From Symsagittifera roscoffensis (taxonomy: Eukaryota > Xenacoelomorpha > Acoela > Convolutidae): 64,000 nt of DNA. A program made the position numbers and the translations under genes. Where the stretch lies: positions 21,915,194 through 21,979,193 of the forward strand of contig NC_087071.1 of NCBI RefSeq assembly GCF_963678635.1, written 5' to 3'. The notes under the pieces were generated by a model. The model did not search any database. It was not told the DNA's origin and saw only the letters and a list, made by a program, of their open reading frames with translations. Numbering within the stretch: the first letter of the stretch is position 1; each line of letters starts with the position of its first letter. Shown here piece after piece: positions 34,441-46,944 of this stretch.

Positions 34441-37400
34441 GATGGCGTAACTGAACAAAAACGAGAAAATGAAGTGATGGTGTTCTGGCAAAGAAAACAG
34501 GCGAGCTAGAAGAGCACGACATGAGAAATGAGGCGCTAAAAGTGTTATTTTTTGTCCTGATTGTAGGTATTTCACTTTCTATCAGAGCGAAATGAATTCT
34601 GACTTTGCCATGAAGCATGTTCCCTCAAGTTTCAAGCAATTATGGGTTTGCTCTCCTTGCGAATAAGATTTTCCGAAACACTACTCTGTGCAACAACATC
34701 GGAGAAGAAGATCATGGAGCAAAATAACGGAAGCCCGGCGATACTCTAGAGGACTTAAACAAGGTTGTGAAGGAGGAGGGAGAAGATGGAGAGAAACTCA
34801 AAGAGGAGTTGAGAGCTTGTGAACACTTACTGATGGAAAACGGAGTTAGAGACTGGAAGTCGTAAAAGGTTTTAATTTCAATTGTCAAATTTAGATAGCA
34901 AAATTATCAACGAGAAACTTGAAGTAGTCATCAACAAGCTCGATTCTGCCGCAAAATTTAATATTATCTGGAATTTGCACTCCTGAGCGTGGAAACCGGT
35001 GAATATTGATACTACTATGCGCACAAAAACAATACCTTGTTTGAGAAAACTCATTTAAAACTGACCTGATAAGTTGATAACTTGACATCGTGGACTATTG
35101 CACTCAAAAACGTCAGAACCTAGCAGACTCCAATAGATAACATACGTTACTGTTTTTGCCATATTACTGAAAAACATCACAATGGAAAGCCCAGTATCTG
35201 TCCTACACGAATTTTTAATTCGACAAACGCAAGTGAACTGCCTTTTGTTTAAAAAAGGCAAGCAATCATACAAAGATCATCTGTGACTTTTGCGTGCGCT
35301 AACGATGCACCTACACAGTCATAGTAACATCGATGCTCATGCTTCTCAATCATTTACAGAGGTTATTTCAAAATCTGACATGAATTCAAAGAATTTTAGT
35401 GGGAAAGCTTTTGATGATCTTACGCCTTGAAGTGCATACTCATTTTCAATTTTGACATTCAAAAAGAAAATTTGATTGCCCTGCGAAAAAAGGTTTCCGA
35501 GTTACTGCTCTGCAACAACATCAGGGAAAAGAACAGGGAGCGAAACACGGAAGCCTAGCGATACTGTAGTGGCCTTCAACAAGCTCGATTTGACCGCAAA
35601 ATTCATCAATGCTCTCAGGTATTTGTTCTGGGTTTTGTTCTCTGCTATTTTTTCTCCGGAACGTGTACATTGGTGATTACCGATACTGCTATGCACACGG
35701 AAACAATACCCCAACTGAGAAGTCGCATTTATTGTCTACTAAATCCTTCTTGTTAGCCATCCAAGGAAAAGTACAAAAGTTTGACATTGTGGAGCAATGC
35801 ACTCAAGAGCGTCAGAACGTCAAAGTGGTGATTCAAATTGATAACATTGATAACATTGAAAACAAATTAATAACCGCATGGTTTTTGCAGCGTTATTGAA
35901 AAACGTCCCAATATCTGTCCTACCTGAATTTTTTCTATGACATACGCAAGTGAACTGCCTTTTGTTTAACAAATAACAAAGACAAGCAACCAGACAAAGA
36001 TCATCTGTGTCCATTCCGTGCGCTAACAATGCAACTACACCATAGCATAGTAACCTCGACGCTCATGCATCCCAATTACCCACAGAGTTTTTTTTTTATC
36101 AAAATCGGGCTATAATTCTTCTTGTTTGATGATTAACCTTTTGTATAGGAACTAGTTGAACGCATCATTTTCATTTAGGATGTTGACTTTAAAGAGGGAC
36201 AATTGCTCTCCTTGATAAAATTAGTTTAGGATTACTAATTCTTCATTAAATCATATTGTTTCAACAAACATCTCATCAAATGTAAGGATCGAGTTCGACA
36301 TATTTTTCCAAAAAACGAGTATACACTTCGGGAAACAATTTTCGAGAAACTCGAAGGATTGAACATTCCTTACACCGAAAAACATTAACTATTTAGCAAG
36401 GTAGCAACCTTTGATTTTGATTCCAGGAATTAAAAGCATCCAAAACAAATGCTTGGGTTGGATAACATGCCCTATTTCTGTATCAAAATCTTGAAATTTG
36501 CAGAAAAAAATTGAATGACTGTCAGAAACTAGTCAATAGTGGTCTCAATCAACAAAGTGTTTTGAAAAAACTACTTATTCAATCAATTCCACCAACAGAA
36601 CTCGAAATTTTTTGTATTCGAAAAGTATTTGGAAACAACATAACATGGCAGCACTTAAAGACTTTTTTCGATGATATAGAACAAAAATGTTATTCTCTTC
36701 TTGAAGCCATGCAAACATCGATAGATTTTTACTATGACAAAGGACCTACACGATGAAACTGGGATGCACGTTTCCAAATCTGGCAAGTATCTGCCTTCAT
36801 GATTCGACAAAAAACAAATTGTACCTGTTCTTTGAGGATGATAAGGATTTATGGAGAAAACAAGACAAGACAAGACTAGTGGACCATCAAAATTCTTCCC
36901 GAGAAAATCTGTTGTTGACCAAAATAATATACGTGAAACAACAAACGAGGTGTGCAAGACAACTGTTGGAAATGATGCAAGCCACTAATACCCATTCTCA
37001 ATGTTTCGAAAGATGCCTACAGGAATTTATACAAGATGTAAAAATGACTCTGAAACTGATCGATTCAGGGTTAGAAACATAGAACGAAAAACTTTGAGAA
37101 TATGGTTATGTCTATTTATCAAAAGGTTAAGACTGGAGTGCAAAATTGGGAGGTTTTACATGAAAGGAAAGCAAAAGAAAATTAATTGTTTTCTTTTTGA
37201 TTTTAAAACAGTGTTTGAAGCTATGGGTTGCTACTATCACTTCTGCTCCCGTAAAGAAAGCCGTACACCTTTGTCAGATCAAAAAATTGGAAGGGAAAAA
37301 TAGAAATTGATGAGATGGGACGAGATTATTTAAAGAAAAAGGCTAAAGCATTCAAGAAATGTGTTAAATGAGAGTCGTGGAGTAGTTCAAAACAGGTTAT

Positions 37401-38446
37401 ACAGCCAAAAATCATGTCAAGACAATTTTTCAATGCAAAAGACAATCTATCTACTGATTCTTTAGTTGAAAAATAAACAATACATACTGTATGGTGATGT
37501 CCAATGAGATTTAATTCTTCCCGACGAGTTGAAATCCACATTTTCAAAATTCACTCCAAATTTTGGGAAAATTGACATGTGTCTTAATGTTATTAGAGAA
37601 TACATAAAAAAATTGTTTAGGAAAAAGAGTTGTTAAAAAATCCGCAACGAATGTTGATTTCCAGTTTTGACAAAAATTATTCGGTTTGTTGAGTAAAAGC
37701 CTTAAAATGATGCATTCAAGTTTTATTGATGCTCGACGAGTAGGAGATGAGACAGACAGAGCAATAAAAGTTTTTCGAGCAATTAAATAAAGTGAAAAAA
37801 GTTTATACAAAATAGAACCGTTTAAGTCATCAACCGAACACAGAAAAACAATTGTTGTAGGATTTTTTTTCTTCATTATTCTGAAAAATTTTTCATGAGT
37901 ATTGCAATGGGAACAAGTTCGAGGAACTGGAGATGGAAACGGATTCTCTGTATCTAGCATTAGTCGAAGAGAATTTGGAAGATTGCATGTTACCTGAGAA
38001 GAAAGCTCAATCGATACAAACTCGTCGAATGACTGCAAAAATTTTTTTTTGGCCAATGCCAAGAAAAACTTCTTCCACGTACATGCTGCACTGTTCTTGA
38101 AAAGCATGATAAATGAGAACTCGGACTATTCAATGAAAAATTTCGTTGTACTGAAAAGTTTAGCAGGTGCAGCTAGACGTGTTGCTGCTATGATAGTAAG
38201 AGTGACAAATTGGAAATTAGTAACAAAGGGCTCAACACAAAAAAACTCAAAGATACTGGAGCTGGCCAAATTTCCAAATACAGAGGGGTTCTTGATAAGC
38301 TATAACTTTGAAATCGACAAATCGTGGATTCAAAACCACCAATCACTCATTTGGGACATATAAACAAAGTAAAAAGGGCTCCGTTAGTTCTACTGAAAAG
38401 GGTAGTACTTAAGGATGAAATGCATATTGAACCATTAAGCTTGTAA
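34441..38446 (+). pseudogene. Copy B: zinc-finger plus family-B DNA polymerase, heavily damaged
   Basis: It is collinear with copy A but worse preserved. The start ATGGCGTAA has an immediate stop. The finger and middle segment appear twice (34640-35390 and 35470-36130). About 0.6 kb covering Exo II is missing at ~36500, where the sequence jumps from the copy A equivalent of ~16600 to ~17230. Motif A survives as NDASH-stop-YPFSM (~36970). The Cys/His region GCYYHFCS (~37230) survives. Motif B is deleted near 37760. Motif C reads METDSLYLA (~37933). It ends at a TAA at 38444. It cannot be active. Confidence 0.85.
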
Positions 38447-38487
38447 TTCTATTGTCTATTTTTTAGTAAAAGTCAATACGATGCAGT

Positions 38488-39045
38488 GATTTATATGTTA
38501 TTTAACTTTTAAAGTGTAAATTAACAGTTAACAGTAATTTACTTTTTTTCGGGAAAACTTTTTTTCTTTAAAGGTTCAGTCAGGATTCAGCATCGTTTCA
38601 GACTTTTGGACCTAAGCTCTTTAATGGCTAGAACACTAACTAAACATAACTTAAAACTTAGAATCAAATATTTTGTTGTAGAGGATCTTAACACATGGTA
38701 TGATAGGGCCCCAAAAATTTTTGAAACTTACCATTTTACCATCTTAAACCTCGTTTCTTATTACATGTCAAAACCTATTACATATCTCAATACCTTGAGT
38801 GTCTATTACTGCTACATTTATAAATCTATACACTATCTTAAAACATGTAAATTTAATGTGCGGAGAAAACTTTCGAAAATTTACCATCATACCATCTCAA
38901 ACCTCGTTACATGGTAAAACCTATAACCTATCTTAATACATGGGAAATTTAATCCCCATCTTAATGCATAGCTGGCAGTCACGGGAAACCAAAGCCTGTC
39001 TTAAAACATGGTGGATCGCCGGCACCCCCCCCCCCCCCCCCCACC
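38488..39045 (+). repeat. 3' tail and terminal array of copy B, ending in a C18 run
   Basis: It starts with the 19-mer shared with copy A's tail. From ~38650 two long units contain CCAAAAATTTTTGAAACTTA, ACCATCTTAAACCTCGTT and CATGTCAAAACCTATTACAT, then shorter CTATCTTAATACATGG units, closing at a run of 18 C (39025-39042). The unit occurs inverted at 22660-23125. This is the likely element terminus. Confidence 0.65.
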
Positions 39046-39599
39046 ACTTAAGTACTCCTTATTTGTCGCTATACTGCACCGAACTGTCAAACTTTCGCTA
39101 AACTCGCCAATAAATTCTTAGTTTGCCGGAAAAGTATTAAGATGACCTATCCTACAGTACTGTAGGAGTTTCGTTGACAGCTATTATAACTGAAAGTTAT
39201 TCTACATAACTTTGTGTGATCTGCTTATATCTCGATTACGATGTTTTTCTTGAAAAAATATTCAATTTTTATTGAAAATAAGTCTTACGACCAGGAGCCT
39301 GATGACAAACTGTTAAGTTTGTTCTAACCGATTGTTTGGTATCAGCTTTTTTGCACCAAAATTGATCATGTTTGATTGTAAATCTTAAAAACTTTAGGTT
39401 TTTTTTATTACATAGAAAAGATATTTGAAATATATATGCTTTTAAATTACTAAAAAAAACTCACAGAATCATTTTGAAACAACTTGACAATTTTCGGGTA
39501 ATTCTGCTGACTACTCAAGCAGAAATTGTTTCTAGACATTTGATTTTTCAGTTAACGCCAATTTGCAATTGGTTTTTTTTCTGTTTGTAAAAAAATGCG

Positions 39600-42500
39600 T
39601 ACGATATGGATGATGCAAGTTTCAAAAAAAAAGTCTTCAAGACCTGGTTATCCACGATGTACTCAAGAACCGAATCATTGCATATCAATCAAACAATAAA
39701 AGTCGTGGAAGTTGACTTGCTATTCATGAATGGCTAACAAGTTCACTTTTCTCTGTAACAAGAGTTCCACTTCAACAAAAATCATATCAATGAATATGGT
39801 AAGAATGAACTGAGAGCAACCATTGCATGAGTTTCATAGGCAGCAGAAAAAAATGTGTGTGCAGATATAAAACACGGAGGATCAACAAAAACCATTGGAA
39901 TCAGTCAAAAACTGTCGCTTTTCAAAGAAAAATTTTCACCAAGTAAAATTAAGATAATCGCCACCTACGAAAACAAAAATTTTGACCAACCTTGTGAAAG
40001 ATTTGGAACTCATCCTACAAATCTAACAAAAAAACAAAACTTTTTATCCCCATCGATTTAAAACGCTGTCCATATTTGTCCATCGGCTACGTGTAAAGAT
40101 ATCGAGGATGTAATTCATCGATATGGCGCAGGGGAAACAACGCAAAACTTCATAATTCAAACAGGTAACAACACAGAACTCAGTATTTGGCAAATAAACA
40201 CACTCTCGATTAAAATAGAAAAATAAGGACACACAATGTTAAAATATCTTAAATTCGTTAAAATCACAAAATTAGTTAAAAACGTTTTTTTTTCAGATTC
40301 TACTATCGAATCTGCTGAAGACTAGCTATGAGAAAATTGCTACTGAACTAGATGGCCTTTCCAATTGGGCAACAGTAAAATGTGTTTCACAAAAACTTGA
40401 CAAGCGTGATTTGACGGATGATGCTGTACAGCGGTACTTGAAATCGTATCGTTATAAAAAATTGGTAAAAAATCTCGATGCGAAACAAAAGATAACTTGT
40501 CGGGGAAAAACAAAAAATTGTGCTCAGAGTTATGCACAATGAAAATAGGATTGAAAAGTCTAGAAATTTGGGGTATATGTAAAACACGTAACAAGGATAC
40601 TCTTACCATTTCGTGGTAAAAAGTTTCAGTTGCTAGAAAGAAAAAACTGTTTTATTGAGAAAAAAAGCGTTTTTTTTTTTCAGTTCTCATGTGGCTGGCA
40701 AAAAACTGAAATCTCGCTAATCAAGAATCAGGTTTTTTGGAATCTCATATCTTTCAGACTTATTTTGTTGATATATTATGTAACTTGAGCGCTTATTGTT
40801 TTCAGGAGATATAAAGTACAGCCAGGCCCTTCTAATTTACTTTCAGAGCCAAACAAAACTTCAAAAAACTGGTTTAGGAGAAGTTGGAAAAAAAGTGAAG
40901 GGAAAAGCCGAAAGCAGTTAGCAAGGGTAGTAAAATTGGAGCTTGGGTCCATAAAACAATTTTGTGAAATAGTGGATGACTTAAACACAAGGAGTAGATC
41001 AGAAATCAGTAAACAAATTGGTACAAACAATTTCTGTTGGTTTTTTCTTATACCAGTTTTACCTTCGTTTCCAGAGAGTTTTATTTTGAATCAACTAACA
41101 TCAGAGTTTTTGGCCGCATACAAAAAACCAGATTAAGTTTTGCTTCTTTGGTGAGTTTTGAATAAAGGTATTTATCAAAGCCAAAACATAAACAAGTTAA
41201 ACTTTGGGGCAAAAAAGGAAATCAACTATTACAATTTTCGTACTTCCACCGCTTAGCATACATCGCACTCGCTAACTAATCAGGTTGTTAAGTGAAAACA
41301 CCAGATCAGTTAAGTGATATTTGTGAAAGTTTATTCAATAGTGACCGCTTTTTGCTCAATTTTGAATGCAACCAACAATCAATAATGAAAAAAAAAGCAA
41401 TCTCTTTGTTTTTATTGATTGCTAAAAATTTTTGAGATCAAGTTTTAACAAAGACTTTGCTCGTACTGACTGGTTCATCATGTAGCAACAAACAAATGCA
41501 CAAAAAATGCTTTTCGGTTTTTTAACGTATTTATTTAAAGATTTAAGCAAAAATCCAAGCTTCTTAGACAAAAAATTCAATTAAAACACATAACCCTCGG
41601 TCAACAAAAATTATAAAGCAAACAACCAATAAAAAATTCTTTTTTCCCAGCTATCTCATTGAAAAAATTTAAGCAGATGCAAAAAAAAAACTGTTAACCT
41701 TTAGAAAGGTTATCATGAAACAGATTTTCAGAAATTGAAAAACCCAATGAGCAACGGAATATCAGCAGCTTTGAACTGAGGAGAAGGTAGTGCCCACAAA
41801 AACGGTTCATCATACTCTCTTACATGCGATCAATTAACTAATGAATTTGATAAAGCAAAAACGTTAAGTCGAGCGTGCGTTTCACCTGGTAAATACAAAG
41901 CAGAATTTGTTCACTGGTCTTGTTGAACATAATCGCAGCGGAAATAAAAATTGTATTCAGGCCAATCACCGGAAAAGAACTATTTTATTTAATTGATACT
42001 TAAAACGATACTAAAGGTACTGATTTTAAGAACATAATATCATGGAGCATGAATTGATCACATTTTGAACCGTGTAAACATCTACAGTTTGTAATAAACG
42101 AATGCATCAAGCCGACTTCTTTTGTGAATGAGCTCATAAAGCATATTTAACAATACTTTTGGTTTTTTTGAACCCGTTCACAAAATCAAATTAGGAACGT
42201 GTTAATCTTAAAGGTTCGGACTTGCTTATTCAAGTTTTTCGTCTTACCCAACTCGAAATATTTAGCACAGTTTTCGTAAAACATTGATAGATTTTTCAAG
42301 ATAACAAAAAAAAATTAGCAAAAACACACTGGAACATCAGATTCGTTTTCTTACCTTGATAAAGCAGGCGAATTTTTATTGTTTAGGTAAAAAATTTTAG
42401 AAAATTTCATCTTTAACGGTTCACTTCAGTTGCAAAGTCACAGGAGAAATCTATAAATACAGCCTTAGAGCCGACTCAGCTGCAAAAAAAAGTTTAAAAA

Positions 42501-42649
42501 ATCAGCTGCAAGAGGCCGCATTAAAAATTGGAAATCACTGCCAAAAGAAAAAGTTTATATCGCAAAGTTATTTAAAAAAATGGGGTCCATCTTTTATTGA
42601 AACACAAAGTAGAATCAGTTGCCAGATTGCTCTGTGGTTTCCGCAATAA
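39600..42649 (+). pseudogene. ~3-kb decayed coding region of unknown family
   Basis: Many stretches of non-repetitive plus-strand peptide occur in successive frames. They include TWLSTMYSRTESLHINQTIK (39640-39740), TCKDIEDVIHRYGAGETTQN (~40095-40170, then GTAACA), IATELDGLSNWATVKCVSQK (within 40297-40542, after TTTTCAG), KNWFRRSWKKSEGKSRKQLA (within 40806-41135, after GTTTTCAG), TPDQLSDICESLFNSDRFLL (~41303), YSLTCDQLTNEFDKAKTLSR (~41810), EPCKHLQFVINECIKPTSFV (~42070) and TGEIYKYSLRADSAAKKS (42432-42649). Each is bounded by stops or frame changes. It could be an old mobile-element gene or a nested, intron-bearing pseudogene. No domain is recognised. Confidence 0.45.
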
Positions 42650-44755
42650 TCTCTATCAATAAATAATTTTTTGTAAGCTATCATTAAAAATAAGTATTTT
42701 TTTTTCGCAGGCAAATTATAAAAATCCTTCCTATTCATTTTTGTCTAGTCCCGTAAACTTTTTCGGAGCGAGGTCGTGGTCTGCTTTTACAGTTTTATAT
42801 CTTCCTGTTTTAATCTTCCTCAATTCTTGTTTTACTCGTATTTTTTATTCTTTCCAAATACTTTCCACCTGAATTACCTAGTGAAATTAATTGTAAGTAA
42901 ATAATTTCAAAACCATTCTCAAAAGTTTCCCAAATATGTTTTTTTTTGTTTTTGAAACATGCAAAGTGGCTAATAATCATAAAATTTTAATGATATATGC
43001 CCTATGTTAAGTTTTAAATTTTTTAGAAAAATATCTTTTTTTTTCTGTTTTCGAAAATTGCGAAGTAGGATAGTGATGCTGAAATGTTAGTGATTTATGA
43101 TCTATAAGTTTTAATCTTATTGAAGAAACAAAATCTTTGATTTCTCCCACTGAGTTGTTTAACAAGGTAAGAAATTTTGTGAGAAAGAACTAAAAAATAT
43201 ATACACTTTACGAAAATGAAAATTTCAAGGAATTTTTTGAAATTTTCTCTAAATTAATTGCATTCAGTTTTAGTTTGACAATACATCAATCTTGACTCGT
43301 GAACTTTATCACTAAACCTACTAAAATTTCAAAATGAAATTTGAAAATTGAAACTTCAAAACAGGAAAAAAAACTAAGTTACACAACTTGAATTTTGATT
43401 TTAAAACTTAAATCTAGTAACATGAAATTAAAGTTTGGTTTCCGATGCTAAAAATTGAGATTGAAAAACTTAAGTTTGAATTAAAGAACGGACATTTCCA
43501 TTCTTGTGCCATGCATTTTGTAAGAAAATATACGTGATTCTTGAATCTTTAAAACTGAAAAAAAAATACCTCAAATTTGAAAGGAAAACAATTCCTAGAA
43601 ACGAAAAACATGAAAGTTGAATCTGAAAATTAGACCCTGAAACTTGAAATTTCTGACTAAAAACTGAGTATGAATAATAAACATTGATTTTTAAATCGAG
43701 AATAAAAAAATGGACACTAAATTTTAGGCCTTGAAAATCAAAACTTTAGAAATGAAACTAAAAATAAATCTGAAATTTCAAACTTAAAGTTTGATATCTG
43801 AAAATTGAGTTTTGAAAAAGAAACACTACTTATGGAATATAAAACATGATTTTGAAATGCAATACTAATTTAAAGCGCGCTTCAACGCAAGACAAATAAG
43901 TTAATATAAGAGAACAAATATATAAGTGTAATATCTTACAATATATAAGAGAACAAATGAAGCCCATTTTTGTGCGCGATAATCTTTTGTCTTTTGTATC
44001 GTTATTTCAAATGTTTTTCTTGTTCAGGCTGTTTTGGCCATTTTGTAGCAAAAGTGAAACAATTTGTGTTTTTTTTCGTTTTGGGTGCTTTCCCTGCTCT
44101 GAAGCTGGAATCAAGATGTCTGTTTTCGGTTGAAAAAAAAAGAAAAACTATGAACGAACATCGTTACGAGGCCAAACTGTGCACTGGATAGGCGCACTAG
44201 TTTGTGTCTTTAAAATCCTGGATTTCAGAGACAAGTCTTTAAATATGTTGAAGTTCTGTCGGAAGAAAGAAATGAGAGAACAAAAAAAGAACAAAGGGAG
44301 CGTCTTTGTTGCGGAATCCGCTTACAATTCACAAAATGCACAGTTTTGCCTCCTAATGATGTCACAAACCTCTGCATTAAAAATGAACCACACATTTTTG
44401 GTTAATTACCTTAGGAATGCAAATTATGGATGTTTGTTTAAACCGGTGATTAAAAACTTTTGTATGGATTCGATCACATATTTTTTGTTTCAAATATAAT
44501 TTTTTACTACTAATATCAGTGAAGTTAAGGGAAAAAAATGTTCTTCTGAATTTTCTCGATTGCTATTTTGGATGAAGAGTGTGACTCATTCAATTGTGTC
44601 CTGAAATGGTAAAAGCAGCAGTAATGCAAACCAACTGGTTTTTGATTCAATTTTTTGAGATCAAATTTTTATTTGTATATTCTATCAGCAGAACAATTAT
44701 TTAGTTAAAACCATTTTCTGCTGCGCTTAGTGTTTTGCTTTTTTTTATTTTTTAG
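42650..44755. other. 3' part of the giant intron
   Basis: AT-rich. Between 43320 and 43870 runs a degenerate tandem of TTGAAACTTGAAA/TTTTGAAAATTGA-like units. An ORF at 44179-44499 has a varied composition but no recognised motif. Nothing else is supported. Confidence 0.5.
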
Positions 44756-45037
44756 TTCCGGATTTCATCAACAGTTCTTCAGTTCAGACTGGCTTCGAAT
44801 CTGGAGCAGTGTTTTTTTCTGGAGTCAGTGGAGTTTTGAGTGGATCATTTTCCTCTATGCACTATACTCTAACTAGTTCTGACCGCCACTGTAGCAAGAT
44901 GGAGGGAAGCTTTGACAACCATGTGGTCAGACATGCTATACAGAGTGTAGTCACAGGTTGTGCTTACCAGCTGTCATTATCTGCTGAATGTGGAAGCACG
45001 AGGGGACCATTGACAAATTTTACTATCACTGTTCCGT
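44756..45037 (+). CDS. FN3-like domain 6 (single exon)
   Basis: Acceptor TTTTTTAG; donor T|GTAATT inside CCGTGTAATTAA. 282 nt, phase 1 to phase 1. It reads VPDFINSSSVQTGFESGAVF, then SGSFSSMHYTLTSSDRHC and TGCAYQLSLSAECGSTRG, ending TVP. The GC-AYQLSLSAEC segment corresponds to the FN3 strand-F region. It is the first exon after the 37-kb intron. A naive ORF would run on to TAA at 45043, but phase and the next exon favour splicing at 45037. Confidence 0.75.
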
Positions 45038-46294
45038 GTAATTAAATACAGAGTTTTTTTATCCATTGCCATGCACTAATTTTACATTTTAATCGCAAAT
45101 TCAGGACCTTATTTAAACTAATCAGCGAGTTGTTTCAAGGTTAATATACGCAATTTGAGATATGGGCTGTAGAAAACGTCCTTATCGTTTTGTTACTCAA
45201 TATTCATTTTAAATGGATTTTATCAATAAAAGAGTTCGAAAACGTTATGTTAGGAAGTGATAAATTCCAGTTCTTTCAAAGGAATTATGGCGCGATCAGG
45301 CAAACATGTGTCGCAAACCGCCAAAAATGTGAAATCTATATTGTGACAAATCGCAAAATAGTTTATAAGTAAATTTCAAGTGGATTACTGTGTTTTGGTC
45401 AGCTTGATAAAGGAAAACCATACAATACGCTGTATAACTGAGATTTTTCAGAACTGCGAGTGGATTCCGCAACAGGTCAAAAACAGATTGGTGCAGATTC
45501 CGCAATACTGCTTGTTTTTCAACTTCTTTCCTGTTTTGGATTACACGAAAATACTGTATTGCTCCGCGTTGCTCCGAAAGCAAGCGAACATGCGGAATCA
45601 GCATCAAAACACGCGGGATCCGCAAGAAAGTTGGCAAAAAAGAAAATATGTGTATAGTAAAATTACGCTTTTGCAACGAATCAACGGAAATTTAGTCGTT
45701 AATCCACGTACATTTTCGAACAATCTTAATAACTTGTTGTTGGATTCCATTGACTAACAGACACCACAAACACAAAATTGTGCGTCATTCCAGTGCTTAG
45801 TTTGGCCTTGTATAGTGATTTGGCGAGACCCAATTTCAACTAAATTGATGGCGATATTTTTGGTTAAACTGGAGTTACATATTTTACTATCATTTCGGAT
45901 GCAAAAGTGATACTTTGTATCAACACTGTAATGATTATTTAATTTTTTTCATTTGTTTTTCTTTTTTTCCCATTATTTCTTTTTTCTATTTTTGGGCATT
46001 GTTGGTAATATTTGCGGACAAAATAAAAAACAGACCATTTGGTCTGATGAAATTCTCTCAGGGTTACGACCGTGTTATAAGGTGTTCAATTTTTTTTTTG
46101 ATTATACGTATGAAAAAAAAAACAATTTTTAGCTACATTTTTGGATAAAATAATGATGTCAGGAATGTTTTTTCCTCAGTTTGACGAATTGTTCCGTTAA
46201 AACAAATGTAACAAATGCTTTTTTTCGTGCCCTTCCTTTACTAAGTCAGGATTAGGTAAAATGGCGTTGTTTCAAAAACAATTGATAATTTCAG
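45038..46294. other. Intron with GATTCCGCA-type repeats
   Basis: GTGGATTCCGCA, GCAGATTCCGCA, ATGCGGAATCAGC and GGGATCCGC recur at 45458-45620 (also GCGGAATCCGC at 44310), in a local stretch open in several frames on both strands. The overlapping frames (45296-45757) have no recognisable domain. It is probably a small decayed insertion. Confidence 0.45.
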
Positions 46295-46576
46295 ACGATT
46301 CGCGAAACTTGAAAATTGAAGAAACGTGGAAGAATTCGACATCATTAGAGCTCACAGTTGCTGCAAATGAGAGTGTGACTGTCAAAAAAGTTGACTGCTC
46401 CACTTCTGTTGGACTCAATTGCAGTGATAAGTACAGAAAGCAGAGTGAATCAAACACAACCATGTATTTGAAAATTGTGCTGCATGACTTGAACCCGGCC
46501 GAGCTCCATACCATTACCTTGACCTTGGAAACTGACCTAGGAAAAAAATTTGTCAAAGATGTGCTTGTCTGCATGG
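46295..46576 (+). CDS. FN3-like domain 7 (single exon)
   Basis: Acceptor AATTTCAG, donor GTAAAT. T (45037) + AC gives Tyr, then DSRNLKIEETWKNSTSLELT, ESVTVKKVDCSTSVGLNC and LNPAELHTITLTLETDLG, ending LVCM. 282 nt, phase 1-1. LNPAELHTITL is the strand-F equivalent. Several N-glycosylation sequons are present (NST, NES, NTT). Confidence 0.8.
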
Positions 46577-46689
46577 GTAAATATAATAATTCAATCAATC
46601 AATGGGCTGTTTAGTTTTCAGGAGAGATGATTAAAAATAACTGGGAGGCAAAAAGGCACATTTTGTCTCATGAAGCCTATTATATTCAG

Positions 46690-46923
46690 ATCCTGTCAAC
46701 GATCTAGATTGGCTCCATTCACCTAACACATTGCTTAAAATAACAGCCTCCCCGACCAAGTGTTCTGGAGAAAACAAGATTCTGGACCCAAGTTCTTTCC
46801 CGTCCCTAGACGATCTGGAGAAAGGTTGTGAATACAGGATTTTCTATGTCGCAGAGTGTCCATTGTCAGCCGGATCTCCCTTGAGCTCAAACTCTATTGA
46901 AAATGTCGAGACTGTTTGCACCA
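46690..46923 (+). CDS. FN3-like domain 8 (single exon, short)
   Basis: Acceptor TATATTCAG, donor GTAAGT, only 113 nt after the previous exon. It reads DPVNDLDWLHSPNTLLKITA, then LEKGCEYRIFYVAECPLSAG, ending TVCT. 234 nt, phase 1-1. At ~77 residues it is shorter than a typical 90-100 residue FN3 domain. The LEKGCEYRIFYVAEC segment matches the strand-F pattern of domains 6 and 9. Confidence 0.8.
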
Positions 46924-46944
46924 GTAAGTCCGGTTTCTCAATTT

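Noticed and set aside
46261-46294. ATG start of a new gene before exon 46295 (MALFQKQLIIS)
   Set aside because: The ATG lies in the intron upstream of a good TTTCAG acceptor; phase with the previous exon supports splicing.
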